Source of the DNA: Denitrificimonas halotolerans
GTDB taxonomy: Bacteria; Pseudomonadota; Gammaproteobacteria; Pseudomonadales; Pseudomonadaceae
Reading direction: 5' to 3'
Length of the DNA stretch: 64,000 nt
NCBI RefSeq assembly: GCF_034259425.1
Contig: NZ_JAXIVU010000003.1
Coordinates: 1-64,000 of the forward strand
Shown: in pieces, positions 17,225 through 26,717 of the stretch
Layout of the letters: every line of letters begins with the position of its first letter
Position numbering within the stretch: the stretch's first letter is position 1
Notes under the pieces: model-generated
What the model saw: the letters and a program-made list of their open reading frames with translations, nothing else
The model's database searches: none
What the model was told of the DNA's origin: nothing
Made by a program: the position numbers and the translations under genes

Positions 17225-18957
17225 AATTCAGGCCCCATAGAAAAGTGAATCCGCCATCCCTTGTTTTCATGGAACGCACGAGCCAAATCAAGACGTATAG
17301 GCCCCACAGGAGAAATCCAACGAATACCCACTCCCGCACCTGTATTCATCGTATCGCTTAAAGCGTTAAATGCGTTGCCTTGATCAATAAAGGTGGCAAA
17401 GCGCCAGCTTTCAGCAAAGCTATATTGATACTCAATACTACCTGCAAACATATAACGCCCACCTTCACGATTATTCTGCTCATCTCTTGGCGACAAGGTT
17501 TGATAACCATAACCTCGTACACTTTGGTCTCCCCCAGCAAAGAAGCGTAATGATGGCGGAAATTTTTTATAATCATTGGTACCAATTGCACCAATTTGTG
17601 CACGACCGAGCAGACGATGCTTATCGGCAAAAGTGTGCAAACCACGTGCTAATGCCGAAACATGAAACACATCAGCATCAGCTAAAAGACCTTGCTTCGC
17701 CCCACGTAGATCCCACTGTAAGCGATAGCCGTGACTAGGGTCGATCGGCGAGTTACTGCGCAATACTGAATAACCAATTCCAGGCATTAAGAAACTATGA
17801 CGACCACTTCGCCCACCACTGCCAAAATCATACTTTTCTTCTTCCCAACGTAGCGACACAACCCTCATCCATTCACTGGGCAACTGTGCATGCCACTGCC
17901 CCCCAAAACTGGTTAAACGACTATCGGCATCGACCAACTCCTCACTCTGATAACCGGCAGAAAAGCGTAGGTGATCAGTAAGCGCAGCCTCTAAAGGAAT
18001 TTGATACCAAACAGCTGCACTCTGCCTAGGTTGCGACACCTCACTCTCAACCCCTAGTTTATGCCCACGTCGATTTACCCGATGCTTCTCCCAACCAAAC
18101 CGGCCACGTGGGCCCACATCAGTGGAGAAGCCTGCACCTAAACTAACCGTCCGTGGCTTAACCGGTTCCAAAACAACTTTTACAGGTATATCTAAAGGAC
18201 CATTAGGATCACCCACTGCATCCACACGCACGCGCTCAAAGTAACCTGATGATTGTAAATTTTGGCTGAATTTCGCCACTAAAGCAGCCCGATAAGGAGT
18301 GCCTGGTTGAAAGGGTTGTAAATTCCTTAAGAGCTTCTGATTAATTTTGGACTGTTCAGAAAATGTAACCTCACCAAAACGATAACGAGGCCCGCTGACA
18401 AATACTAAATTAATATCTACCACGCCCATTTGCGGGTCGATTAATAGTTCTTGCTGAGTAAAGTGCGCTGCAAAAAAACCAAAGCGTAAAGCTTGGTTCT
18501 GGAGCATGTTTTTTACATCATCATAAGCACTGTGATCCAAGCGTGCGCCCACTTTTAAACGCTTATCATCAGGTATCGCAAAAGCAGGTAGTTGTGCAGC
18601 CTCACCCTGTACTTGAATATTCACTGTGCGCAAACGCACCGGCTCCCCAGCCTCAATCCGAACCTTTAATTGAGGCTTAGTATCCTCAGTCACTCGCACT
18701 GAAATCTTGGCTTGGTAATACCCCAAAGCCTCACTCGCGAGGCGTGTTTGTTGCCTGACTGCTCGCTTTGCAGCATTTAATGCTTTCGCATCACCTACCG
18801 CCAGCGGCTTAAGATAGGCTTCAATATTGTGCTTTAATTCAGGCAGCTCAGGCTCCACCTTCACATCTAAAGACTCAGCTGCCCATACAGATATAGGCAA
18901 ACAAATACAGAAAGTCATTAAAAAACAAATGGCAATACGCCTGATGTCAGCACTCAT
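17221..18957 (-). CDS. tamA: Translocation and assembly module outer-membrane protein TamA
   Basis: A 578-residue Omp85-family barrel. A signal peptide ends near residue 27 (SVWAAES), followed by three POTRA domains (to about residue 265) and a 16-strand barrel. Omp85 motif 6 (the VRGY lid-lock) is present in GGDQSVRGYGYQTL, and the chain ends in HFSMGPEL. Partner of TamB, to which it is translationally coupled. The tamA-tamB-xthA arrangement is that of Pseudomonas. Confidence 0.96.
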   Translation of the reverse strand: MSADIRRIAICFLMTFCICLPISVWAAESLDVKVEPELPELKHNIEAYLKPLAVGDAKALNAAKRAVRQQTRLASEALGYYQAKISVRVTEDTKPQLKVRIEAGEPVRLRTVNIQVQGEAAQLPAFAIPDDKRLKVGARLDHSAYDDVKNMLQNQALRFGFFAAHFTQQELLIDPQMGVVDINLVFVSGPRYRFGEVTFSEQSKINQKLLRNLQPFQPGTPYRAALVAKFSQNLQSSGYFERVRVDAVGDPNGPLDIPVKVVLEPVKPRTVSLGAGFSTDVGPRGRFGWEKHRVNRRGHKLGVESEVSQPRQSAAVWYQIPLEAALTDHLRFSAGYQSEELVDADSRLTSFGGQWHAQLPSEWMRVVSLRWEEEKYDFGSGGRSGRHSFLMPGIGYSVLRSNSPIDPSHGYRLQWDLRGAKQGLLADADVFHVSALARGLHTFADKHRLLGRAQIGAIGTNDYKKFPPSLRFFAGGDQSVRGYGYQTLSPRDEQNNREGGRYMFAGSIEYQYSFAESWRFATFIDQGNAFNALSDTMNTGAGVGIRWISPVGPIRLDLARAFHENKGWRIHFSMGPEL

Positions 18958-19328
18958 AAAGAACCAGTAATTGGATTAATAAATTGTATCATCCGCAGAG
19001 TTACACTGACTTGCATGCGACTGGATGAGTTGCGAGCACTCTACAGGTCAAAATAACAGTCAAAGTATAGCCTGCAAAAAAAAAGAATTTCACCCTTTAT
19101 CCTCCGCACTCTCAGCAGAGCCGTAAACACCTTTACCATTACACTAAAGTAAACTTATAGAGCACCTTGCCTGAGCTTCGAGTAAAATCACTCAACTTCG
19201 CCGGAGAATTTCACCTCATAACTCTCAATCAGCGCAACAAGGATCTATAATCCCTTGCATTACACTCAGTCTTTACTGAGGCGTATGTATTTTTAAACCA
19301 CCGGACTGTATTTCAAACAAGGGTTAGT
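18958..19328. other. Divergent non-coding region between tamA and xthA
   Basis: About 370 bases between two divergent genes, so promoters for both should lie here. A run of nine A is near 19077-19085 and a small hairpin CAGTCTTTACTGAG lies near 19268. I could not place a confident promoter or regulator site. Confidence 0.4.
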
Positions 19329-20144
19329 ATGAAGTTTATTTCTTTTAATATTAACGGGTTACGCGCACGCCCTCACCAACTGGCTGAACTCATTGCCAAG
19401 CACAACCCAGATATCATTGGCCTACAAGAAATCAAAGTGGCCGATGAGCAATTCCCTGAACAAATGATCCGAGATCTAGGCTACACCGTGCACTACCACG
19501 GACAAAAAGGTCATTACGGTGTCGCTCTGCTTTCTCGTCAAGAGCCCCTATCCATCCATAAAGGTTTCCCAGATGATGACGAAGATGCTCAACGCCGCTT
19601 TATTTGGGGTGTCTATAATGACCACTCTGGCAATCCAGTGACCGTCATGAATGGCTACTTTCCACAAGGTGAGAACCTCAGCCATGCAACCAAATTCCCT
19701 GGAAAAGAGAAGTTTTACGCTGACCTACAACAACTGATCGAAACCCAGTTTACCCCTGCTGACCCACTGATCGTCATGGGTGACTTTAATATCTCTCCAG
19801 AAGATAAAGACATTGGTATTGGCGAGCAGAACGCTAAACGCTGGTTACGCACTGGTAAGTGCAGCTTCCAACCAATCGAACGTACATGGCTAAAAAAGCT
19901 TAAAAACTGGGGTTTAGAAGATAGCTTCCGCGTCCTACACCCGCAAGTTAACGACCAATTCAGCTGGTTTGATTACCGCAGCCGTGGCTTTGAAGACCAG
20001 CCTAAACGTGGCCTACGCATCGATTTAATTATGACTAGTCAGGCACTCAATGCTCGCTTACTCGATGCCGGTATTGACTACGAGCTACGCGCTATGGAAA
20101 AACCTTCCGATCATGCACCAATCTGGCTGGAGCTCAAAGCATAA
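19329..20144 (+). CDS. xthA: Exodeoxyribonuclease III
   Basis: AP endonuclease and 3'-5' exonuclease of base-excision repair. 271 residues of the EEP family. The start MKFISFNINGLRAR, the Mg ligand E34 in LQEIK, the GDFNISPED block (catalytic Asp/Asn) and the C-terminal SDHAPIW with the catalytic histidine are all present. Upstream GGGTTAGT gives a weak ribosome site. Single gene; what follows downstream on the same strand is degenerate. Confidence 0.97.
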   Translation: MKFISFNINGLRARPHQLAELIAKHNPDIIGLQEIKVADEQFPEQMIRDLGYTVHYHGQKGHYGVALLSRQEPLSIHKGFPDDDEDAQRRFIWGVYNDHSGNPVTVMNGYFPQGENLSHATKFPGKEKFYADLQQLIETQFTPADPLIVMGDFNISPEDKDIGIGEQNAKRWLRTGKCSFQPIERTWLKKLKNWGLEDSFRVLHPQVNDQFSWFDYRSRGFEDQPKRGLRIDLIMTSQALNARLLDAGIDYELRAMEKPSDHAPIWLELKA

Positions 20145-20261
20145 AGCAATCAATAACGACTGTTGTCTGATTGAAAAAGCATACGCTAGCCATTTAATTA
20201 TGGAAGGTAACGCTCCAACCATAAACAAATATAAGAGCTCGATATACCACTTGCCAATCAA

Positions 20262-20495
20262 ACCATTCAAACGCTCGACGGCGAAGGGCTCAATGCTGCG
20301 GCTGTCGTCCGCTATCTCAAGCCACCACCGCATCTGGAAACTGGCGAACCCACAATTGGCCAGTTTCCAGATGGTACATCCAATTTGACGTATTTACTGT
20401 CTTCCCCTGAGCAAGACCTTGTCCTGCGCTACCCTTCTTTTGGCAACAAGGCTCAGCCTACACAAGTGATATGGAGCGAGAATTTTAATTCTTAA
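20262..20495 (+). pseudogene. Remnant of an aminoglycoside-phosphotransferase-like (APH) protein
   Basis: A 77-codon open stretch without a start matches the N-terminal start of the long APH-family proteins found beside acyl-CoA dehydrogenase and SDR genes in Pseudomonas: LDGEGLNAAAVVRYL, GQFPDGTSNLTYLL, then DLVLRYPSFGNKAQ. It ends in an unrelated tail and TAA; the kinase core is gone. The next gene is a decaying SDR, so a two-gene unit is being lost together. Confidence 0.75.
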
Positions 20496-20503
20496 CCGAC
20501 TCA

Positions 20504-20902
20504 ATGCAGACTTTCCATACTGCCCAAAAGCCTATGTGCATTGCACTAGGCAATGGCAGTATTATTAATGTCGCCTCAATCAGTGATGTAACCTCGGCAC
20601 AAATGCAGGGCATTTATTCCATTACAAAAGCAGCGGTAATTAGTATGACTAAAGCTTTTGCTAAAGACTGCGCCAACGTTGGTATCCGCTGCAACACCCT
20701 ACTAACAAGTATAACCAATACTAAATTTGCAGCTGCACTCACTTCTAACGACGCCATTTTAAAGCACGCCCTATAACTCATTCCTCTTAAGCGTGTGGCT
20801 AACCCTAGCTGAATGGGTGGAGCTGTAGTGTACTTGGCCAGTGATGCTTCTAGCTACATCACAGAAACCACACTGACCGTAGTTGGCAGAATACTGGCCT
20901 AG
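20504..20902 (+). pseudogene. Short-chain dehydrogenase/reductase pseudogene
   Basis: The C-terminal two thirds of an SDR oxidoreductase. It has the catalytic region (GSIINVASIS, then GIYSITKAAVISMTKAFAKD with the YxxxK pair) and the tail GGAVVYLASDASSYIT. The frame is closed by a TAA at 20774-20776 and a TGA near 20810, beyond which homology continues in the same frame to the TAG at 20902. The Rossmann N-terminus is missing. In-frame stops with preserved flanking sequence mean recent decay. Confidence 0.88.
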
Positions 20903-21266
20903 GCCCCTCACGGCGACAAGTTGAAGGTATTACTGCAATTGACGTGCCTTATACTTGACCAAAAGAGTCTTTTTACTCTATTCCTACTCGGCCCTGTGTA
21001 TGGCGCTCAAACGCTCACACCCTTCGACACTTTGCATTACAAGCTCGGCATTACAAGCTCGTGATCGCACCGCTATTCTTTTAACATGACCAGATAACAA
21101 CACTGAACAAGCTTGCCTCAAGCTCAGTATAATCTCTAGCAGAGAACCTCCTGCGTTGCATTCCCACACTCGGCGTACGAGGTATTTTGCCTTTCTGGTA
21201 AACTCTGCTACCTGAATGGATGCGTCACTCTGTACGCTCGCTGTTTTTCATTGAAAAGGAACATCT
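20903..21266. other. Non-coding stretch before the ABC exporter
   Basis: About 360 bases with no supported gene. The 13-base direct repeat CATTACAAGCTCG occurs twice near 21035-21062. The promoter of the exporter gene should be here; I could not place it with confidence. Confidence 0.4.
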
Positions 21267-23057
21267 GTGCGCCCCTCAACTGATAACAACTACCAAGGTC
21301 ATAAGCCGAACTGGAAAATCATTGCCGAACTCTGGCCCTACTTAACGGAATTTAAAGGCCGTGTTGTCCTCGCTGTAGGCATGCTCATACTGGCCAAAGT
21401 CACCACAGTTTCTACGCCCATTGCCCTTAAATATATCGTCGATTACCTAGATCAACATCGTGCTGCTGATATGCTCCTATGGGTGCCTATTATGTTGGTT
21501 ATTGCATACGGCACACTACGCTTTAGCAGCACTCTCTTTAGTGAATTGCGCGATGCTATCTTTGCTCGCGTCGCAGAGCGCGCCATGCGCCGTGTTTCTT
21601 TACGTGTTTTCCGTCATTTACATCAACGCGAACTGGCCTTTCACCTCGACCGTAAAACCGGTGGTTTAGCCCGAGATATTGAACGCGGCACCCGCGGTAT
21701 CAGCTTTCTGCTACGTTTCACCTTATTCAATATAATTCCAACTCTTCTAGAGATCGTGATGGTCGCTAGTATTCTTTTGGTTGCCTTCAATGCCAGCTAT
21801 GTTCTGGCCATTTTTATATCAGTACTGATATATGTAGTTTTTTCCATACGTGTTACAGAGTGGCGCACCGGCTTTGTTCGCGAAGCCAATATCCGTGATA
21901 ATCAGTCAAATTCGAAAGCCATCGATAGCTTACTGAATTATGAAACCGTTAAATACTTCAATAACGAGCGCTTCGAAGCTGAACAATATGACAATGACTT
22001 GGTACTGTGGGAAAAAGCACGCCTCAAAAACCGCCTATCAATGGCTGCATTAAACACTGGGCAAGCCTTTATTATTGGAGCATCCCTCATAGGGATTTTA
22101 ATCATGGCCGTTAACGAAGTGGCCAGCGGTGCAATGACTTTAGGTGATTTCACTATGGTGAACGCCTATCTCATCCAACTTTTTATTCCGTTAAACGCAC
22201 TGGGTTTTGTCTACCGTGAAATTCGTCAATCATTAGTCAATGTAGAACGACTCTTTGGTTTGCTAGAAGAACACCCCGCCATTGAAGATGCACCTTATGC
22301 TCAAGCACTTCATTTAACTCAAGGCGAGATAGCCTTCCATGATGTGCACTTTAGCTACAATCCTGATCGCACTATTTTAAAAGGCGTCAGCTTTACAATC
22401 CCAGCAGGGCATAAGGTTGCAGTAGTTGGCGCAAGCGGGGCTGGCAAGTCCACACTCGCTCGCCTGCTATTTCGTTTTTTTGATGTCAGCAGCGGTCACA
22501 TCAGCATTGACGGTCAAGATATTCGCCAAGTGACCCAAGACAGCCTGCGTAACCTCATTGGTGTCGTACCGCAAGATACAGTGCTGTTTAATGACAGCAT
22601 CTACAATAACCTTGCCTATGGTCGCCCGAGCGCTAGCCAAGAGGAAGTTGAGCATGCCGCACGGCAAGCTAACTTACATGATTTCATCATAAGCTTACCA
22701 GAAGGATATAAAACCAAAGTTGGTGAACGTGGTCTTAAGCTTTCAGGTGGTGAGAAGCAGCGTGTAGCTATTGCGCGAGTATTATTAAAGAACCCACCGC
22801 TACTGATTCTAGATGAAGCTACATCCGCTCTGGACTCGATCTCTGAGCATATCATTTTAGATGCCCTGAACGAAGTCAGCCGACAACGCACGACTTTGGT
22901 CATTGCCCACCGCCTTTCAACAGTCAGCGATGCCGATACCATCTTAGTAATGGAACAAGGCGAAATTATAGAAAGTGGCAGCCATAATGCGTTGTTGGCT
23001 CTAAACGGTTACTACGCCAAGCTCTGGCAGCAGCAACAGCACACTACTAAAACCTGA
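21267..23057 (+). CDS. Atm1/HMT1-type ABC exporter (fused permease and ATPase)
   Basis: A 596-residue half-transporter starting at a GTG at 21267, with AAAGGAA as ribosome site. Six membrane helices occupy about residues 20-310; the nucleotide domain has Walker A GASGAGKST, signature LSGGEKQRVAIARVLL, Walker B LLILDEATSALD and the H-loop VIAHRLSTV. The sequence fits the Atm1/HMT1 group, which exports glutathione-linked metal or sulfur compounds. Substrate is an inference from the family. A ruined TnpB element begins about 20 bases past its stop. Confidence 0.9.
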   Translation: MRPSTDNNYQGHKPNWKIIAELWPYLTEFKGRVVLAVGMLILAKVTTVSTPIALKYIVDYLDQHRAADMLLWVPIMLVIAYGTLRFSSTLFSELRDAIFARVAERAMRRVSLRVFRHLHQRELAFHLDRKTGGLARDIERGTRGISFLLRFTLFNIIPTLLEIVMVASILLVAFNASYVLAIFISVLIYVVFSIRVTEWRTGFVREANIRDNQSNSKAIDSLLNYETVKYFNNERFEAEQYDNDLVLWEKARLKNRLSMAALNTGQAFIIGASLIGILIMAVNEVASGAMTLGDFTMVNAYLIQLFIPLNALGFVYREIRQSLVNVERLFGLLEEHPAIEDAPYAQALHLTQGEIAFHDVHFSYNPDRTILKGVSFTIPAGHKVAVVGASGAGKSTLARLLFRFFDVSSGHISIDGQDIRQVTQDSLRNLIGVVPQDTVLFNDSIYNNLAYGRPSASQEEVEHAARQANLHDFIISLPEGYKTKVGERGLKLSGGEKQRVAIARVLLKNPPLLILDEATSALDSISEHIILDALNEVSRQRTTLVIAHRLSTVSDADTILVMEQGEIIESGSHNALLALNGYYAKLWQQQQHTTKT

Positions 23058-23142
23058 GTCCAAGCCAGAACAATCTTCATGAACTACCCGCCACTTTAGT
23101 AGTGGGGGGCCTAGGTCATGCACGGACTTAGTGGAGGGGGCG

Positions 23143-23842
23143 TTACACCACAGCAGAGGTTATGCTAATTGACTCGGCTAACTCTCTAGCACCGAGGGTT
23201 TCTGTCATTGATATCCAGCAGCGTAACCCTTCCTTGGGGAGGTTGATGCTGGCGTTATAATCACGATCTAGAGTTTTATTGCAACTTGGGCACTGCCATT
23301 GCCGCATGGCTAGGGTGAGCTCACCCTTACCAAGCGCATGATCGCAACCTGAACAGGTTTTAAACGATGGAAACCATCGTCTAGCTTGATGAGCTGTTTG
23401 CCATACCACTCTGCTTTGTAGTCCAGCATCGTGGCAAACTGTGACCATGAACTGTCGCTGATCGCTGTAGCTTAATTGAGCGGTTGGTAACAGCAATCGT
23501 GCCTTTTGGGTTGTTGGTCGTGTAGCTTTCCTTAATGCCTTTCCTTTTGAACTTAGGGTAGCCAAAACCACCCTTGAAAAAACGTTGAAAGGCGCTTTAC
23601 AGGTCAAGCTGGACGTTGGCCAGCGCCAAGCTGTCCACTTCTTTAAGCCATTCAAATTCTTTTTTGTACTGGGCAGGCGTGTTTCTTAGTGTGGTCTTAG
23701 TTTTTTCATAATGCTCTACTTTATCGTGGAGCATTTTATTGTAAACAAAGCGAGCGCAACCAAACGACTTGGCAAAAAACACCTGCTGTTCTACCGTTGG
23801 GTAGAGCCTGTATTTATAGGCTTTAAGGACTTGCTTGCTCAT
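23143..23842 (-). pseudogene. tnpB: TnpB pseudogene of the second family
   Basis: The N-terminus is clear (LKAYKYRLYPTVEQQ, then GCARFVYNKML), then FFKGGFGYPKFKRKG is found in a shifted frame, and finally the zinc finger and last RuvC block (CSGCDHALGKGE, CPSCNKTLDRDYNASIN). Frameshifts and an internal deletion remove the first RuvC aspartate; total length is about 700 bases against about 1150 expected. It cannot make an active nuclease. Confidence 0.88.
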
Positions 23843-23849
23843 TTTACTG

Positions 23850-24005
23850 GCCTTACCCCTGACTTACGATGTACTGCTTTACAACATCAAGCGGTGCACC
23901 ACCTTTGCTCTGCTCGATACAACAGCATCAAATACCTTTCTGCGGTACTTGGTGATAAGTATCAAGTGATAATTGAGCAAAAAGACCGAATGATAATTTG
24001 TGTCT
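23850..24005 (-). pseudogene. tnpA: TnpA (Y1 transposase) remnant
   Basis: On the minus strand a fragment reads NYHLILITKYRRKVFDAVV, the start of an IS200-type single-strand transposase. It is joined after a deletion to the family's C-terminal block GGAPLDVVKQYI in another frame. The HUH motif and catalytic tyrosine region between them are largely gone. It lies just before the tnpB remnant in the same direction. Confidence 0.75.
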
Positions 24006-24269
24006 AAGAGCATCTATTTTCAAGAACCCCTAGCCTTAAGACTGAATCTTATTTCATCATGCAAACACCTAAAGGTAAGATCAAAAGCGCATTCATCCCA
24101 CCACCTAAGACCTAAAAGTTGGGGAAATTCTGCTAGCAATTGTTAAAGACCTACTGTAGCCGCTACTACAAGTAATCGACAACCTGGGCAGCAACCAACC
24201 CAATCGGTGTGTCGCACGCATAGCATACATCTATTATTTCAATGCTAAACATCAGTAACTTTAAATGCT

Positions 24270-25145
24270 TTAAAGTTTAGCTAAGTGCCCAATCACAATA
24301 TCCATTAACTCATTGGTAATTTCATCTTGGCGCACACTGTTTAAATCTTGCTGCACGGCATCCAGCTGCTCATCTACCGATTGCTCAGCCTGCTGCATCA
24401 ATGCCAAGCGCGTAGCATTCTCTGTGACCATTGCTTCCGCCGAAGCACGAAAAACACTGGCAAACACATGATTACGTATCAATGAAGCTAAAAGATCCTT
24501 CGTCCTCATGGTGTAATCAGGTAAGGAACGCGACGACCAACGCTGCTGCGGTTGCAACAATGCTTCATCCAAAGGCAATAAAGGACGTATTACTGTTTCT
24601 TGATAGCCATGCTTAGCTCGTTGAGTAAAGATTAAAGTTACTGCTAAGTACGCCAACGCCTGCCCCCGACCTAAACGCTCAATATGCGTCACTATATCCC
24701 CAGCTAAACGCCCTATCCCATCGGCCGAAGCGGGCGGCATCAAAATTGCATCAGGAATAAAATCATGCTCGTATAACGCATTAGCTAATCGTGATCCAAT
24801 ACAAAGGATATGTTGCTGCAACATAGGTTGTTTCTGCGTATATTGCACAACTGCACCAGCGACAAGCTCGTTATAGTTGCCGCACAAACCATGATCCGAA
24901 CCAAAAGCAACAAGCAAACGTTGAGCAGGCTGAGTCACTTCAGTCAGCTGACTCATACCACCAGTGCGGTAAACAAATGCAGCCAACCCCTGCAACACCG
25001 TACGGTGATAAGCCTCAATGGATTCTGCAGCTTGTTCATAGGGCGCAGCATTAATTGCTGAGAGAGTTTTCATGGTATGCACAATCCCTCTAATACTGGT
25101 GAGGGTGTCATTTTTACGGCTTAAATGCTCTAGGGTTTGCGCCAT
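24270..25145 (-). CDS. atpG: N-type ATP synthase gamma subunit
   Basis: The 291-residue rotor shaft subunit of F1. The N-terminal coiled coil starts with a divergent TLEHLSRKNDTLTSIRGIVHTMKTLSAIN and the C-terminal coiled coil ends in NELMDIVIGHLAKL. It is the last gene of the atpD-C-Q-R-B-E-F-A-G operon; the ATG is at 25145, 8 bases from the atpA stop. It is clearly divergent from housekeeping gamma, as expected for N-ATPases. Confidence 0.92.
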   Translation of the reverse strand: MAQTLEHLSRKNDTLTSIRGIVHTMKTLSAINAAPYEQAAESIEAYHRTVLQGLAAFVYRTGGMSQLTEVTQPAQRLLVAFGSDHGLCGNYNELVAGAVVQYTQKQPMLQQHILCIGSRLANALYEHDFIPDAILMPPASADGIGRLAGDIVTHIERLGRGQALAYLAVTLIFTQRAKHGYQETVIRPLLPLDEALLQPQQRWSSRSLPDYTMRTKDLLASLIRNHVFASVFRASAEAMVTENATRLALMQQAEQSVDEQLDAVQQDLNSVRQDEITNELMDIVIGHLAKL

Positions 25146-25153
25146 TTAAATTC

Positions 25154-26707
25154 TCACTCAGAATCAGCAACTTCAGGCAAATCAAATGCAGTTAGGGCAT
25201 TGCGCGCGCACTTCACGATCAGCTTATGATCATCATCTTGCAGGGGTTGGTTGTCAGCAATACGCAGCTCAATCTCGAGCAGCTCTTGCCGTGCCGCTTG
25301 GCGCACCACCCCCATCGCAGCATTGATCTCTGTTTCACTTAACCGATCATACAAGCCTGCTATCGCCGCAACCAAAACCACTAATTGCTCTAAAGCAGGC
25401 ATTGGATCACGTTCAGCTTGGCGCAACGCCGTCCGCACTGCATTGCCACGAGCTAAGCGTGCACGAGTGGTATCATCTAAGCGTGTGCCAAAACGAGCAA
25501 AATCTTCCAGCTCTTCAAATTGCGACAATGTAACTCGCAAGTTACCGGAAACACCACGTAAAGTACGGTTTTGTGCTTTCCCCCCCACACGGGACACGGA
25601 CAACCCTAAATCTACTGCTGGAAATTGGTTTTTACGCACTAATTGCGGTGATAAGTAAATCTGCCCATCGGTAATAGAAATCAAGTTCGTCGGAATATAA
25701 GCAGATAAGTTACCTGCTTGCGTCTCTACCACCGGCAAAGCAGTAATAGAACCACCGCCTATTTCTTGGCCAAATTGACCAGCCCGTTCCAACAAACGAG
25801 CATGAACATAGAAAATATCGCCCGGAAATGCTTCCCGCCCTGGCGGTCGACGCAACAATAAAGACAGCTCACGGTAAGCACGCGCATGGTGCGTCATATC
25901 ATCAAAGATCAGTAATACATCCTTCCCCTGAGCAGAAAAGTACTCTGCCATGGTCATAGCCGCATAAGGCGCAAGATAAGACAACCCAGGCGCTTCTTCA
26001 TCACCTGCACTGACCACAATACTGCGCTGCAACATATCGCCATCAGTTAAAGCACGAATCACTCGTGCCACAGCATCACCACGTTGACCAATGGCACAAT
26101 AAATACAAATCACTTCTGAGCGGGCTTGATTCAAAATAGTATCAATAGCAATAGAAGTCTTACCAGTTTGACGATCACCAATAATCAGTTCTCGCTGACC
26201 CAACCCCACAGGAATCGCTGCATCAATCGCTTTAATCCCCGTTGCTAAAGGTCGATAAATCGGGGTGCGATTCATAATGCTTGGTGCTTCTGCTTCTATT
26301 GGATGCTCTGCAATAGCATCAACAGGACCTAGTTGGTCCCGTGGCCGGCCCATGGCATCCAGCACGCGCCCAAGTAAGCTCGGACCTACTGGCACACTCA
26401 CCACTTGACGGGTGCGATACACAGTTTCCCCTAAGTGAATATTTTCTGAAGGCCCTAATAAAATCACTCCGAGGCGACCAGGTTCCAAGTCAAGAACCAC
26501 ACCTTGAACACCGCAGGCAAACAACAACATCTCATCAGCTAAGGCGCGTGCTAGCCCTGACACAATGGCGACGCCATCTGCTACTTCAGTAACCACCCCT
26601 GTTTCAGTAAGCACAGGCTTAGGTGACGGGCTACGAGTCAAGTGCTCAAGCCAAATACTAAAGCTCTGTTCAGATGTTTGAGGAATCGAATGATCAAATT
26701 GGCTCAC
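25154..26707 (-). CDS. atpA: N-type ATP synthase alpha subunit
   Basis: The 517-residue non-catalytic nucleotide-binding subunit of F1. I start it at the GTG at 26707, which has AAGGAG six bases upstream; the longer open frame from 26827 overlaps atpF and lacks support. It has the P-loop GDRQTGKTS and a second nucleotide region LLIFDDMTHHARAYRELSLLLRRPPGREAFPGDIF (shown only to mark position near residue 260; key residues are DDMTHHA). It follows atpF by 10 bases. Confidence 0.94.
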   Translation of the reverse strand: MSQFDHSIPQTSEQSFSIWLEHLTRSPSPKPVLTETGVVTEVADGVAIVSGLARALADEMLLFACGVQGVVLDLEPGRLGVILLGPSENIHLGETVYRTRQVVSVPVGPSLLGRVLDAMGRPRDQLGPVDAIAEHPIEAEAPSIMNRTPIYRPLATGIKAIDAAIPVGLGQRELIIGDRQTGKTSIAIDTILNQARSEVICIYCAIGQRGDAVARVIRALTDGDMLQRSIVVSAGDEEAPGLSYLAPYAAMTMAEYFSAQGKDVLLIFDDMTHHARAYRELSLLLRRPPGREAFPGDIFYVHARLLERAGQFGQEIGGGSITALPVVETQAGNLSAYIPTNLISITDGQIYLSPQLVRKNQFPAVDLGLSVSRVGGKAQNRTLRGVSGNLRVTLSQFEELEDFARFGTRLDDTTRARLARGNAVRTALRQAERDPMPALEQLVVLVAAIAGLYDRLSETEINAAMGVVRQAARQELLEIELRIADNQPLQDDDHKLIVKCARNALTAFDLPEVADSE

Positions 26708-26717
26708 GATGCTCTCC

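Larger units (their letters stand above)
23076..24010 (-). mobile_element. Decayed IS200/IS605-family element, second type
   Basis: Contains remnants of tnpA and tnpB on the same strand. The right end is marked by a hairpin (about 23087-23109) and a terminus reading GGCGGGTAGTTCATGA on the minus strand. The TnpB sequence and ends differ from the TTAT-type family elsewhere in the window, so this is an independent invader. Left boundary is approximate. Confidence 0.75.

Noticed and set aside
21035..21062. Direct repeat CATTACAAGCTCG as CRISPR or iteron
   Set aside because: Only two adjacent copies without regular spacers; not an array.
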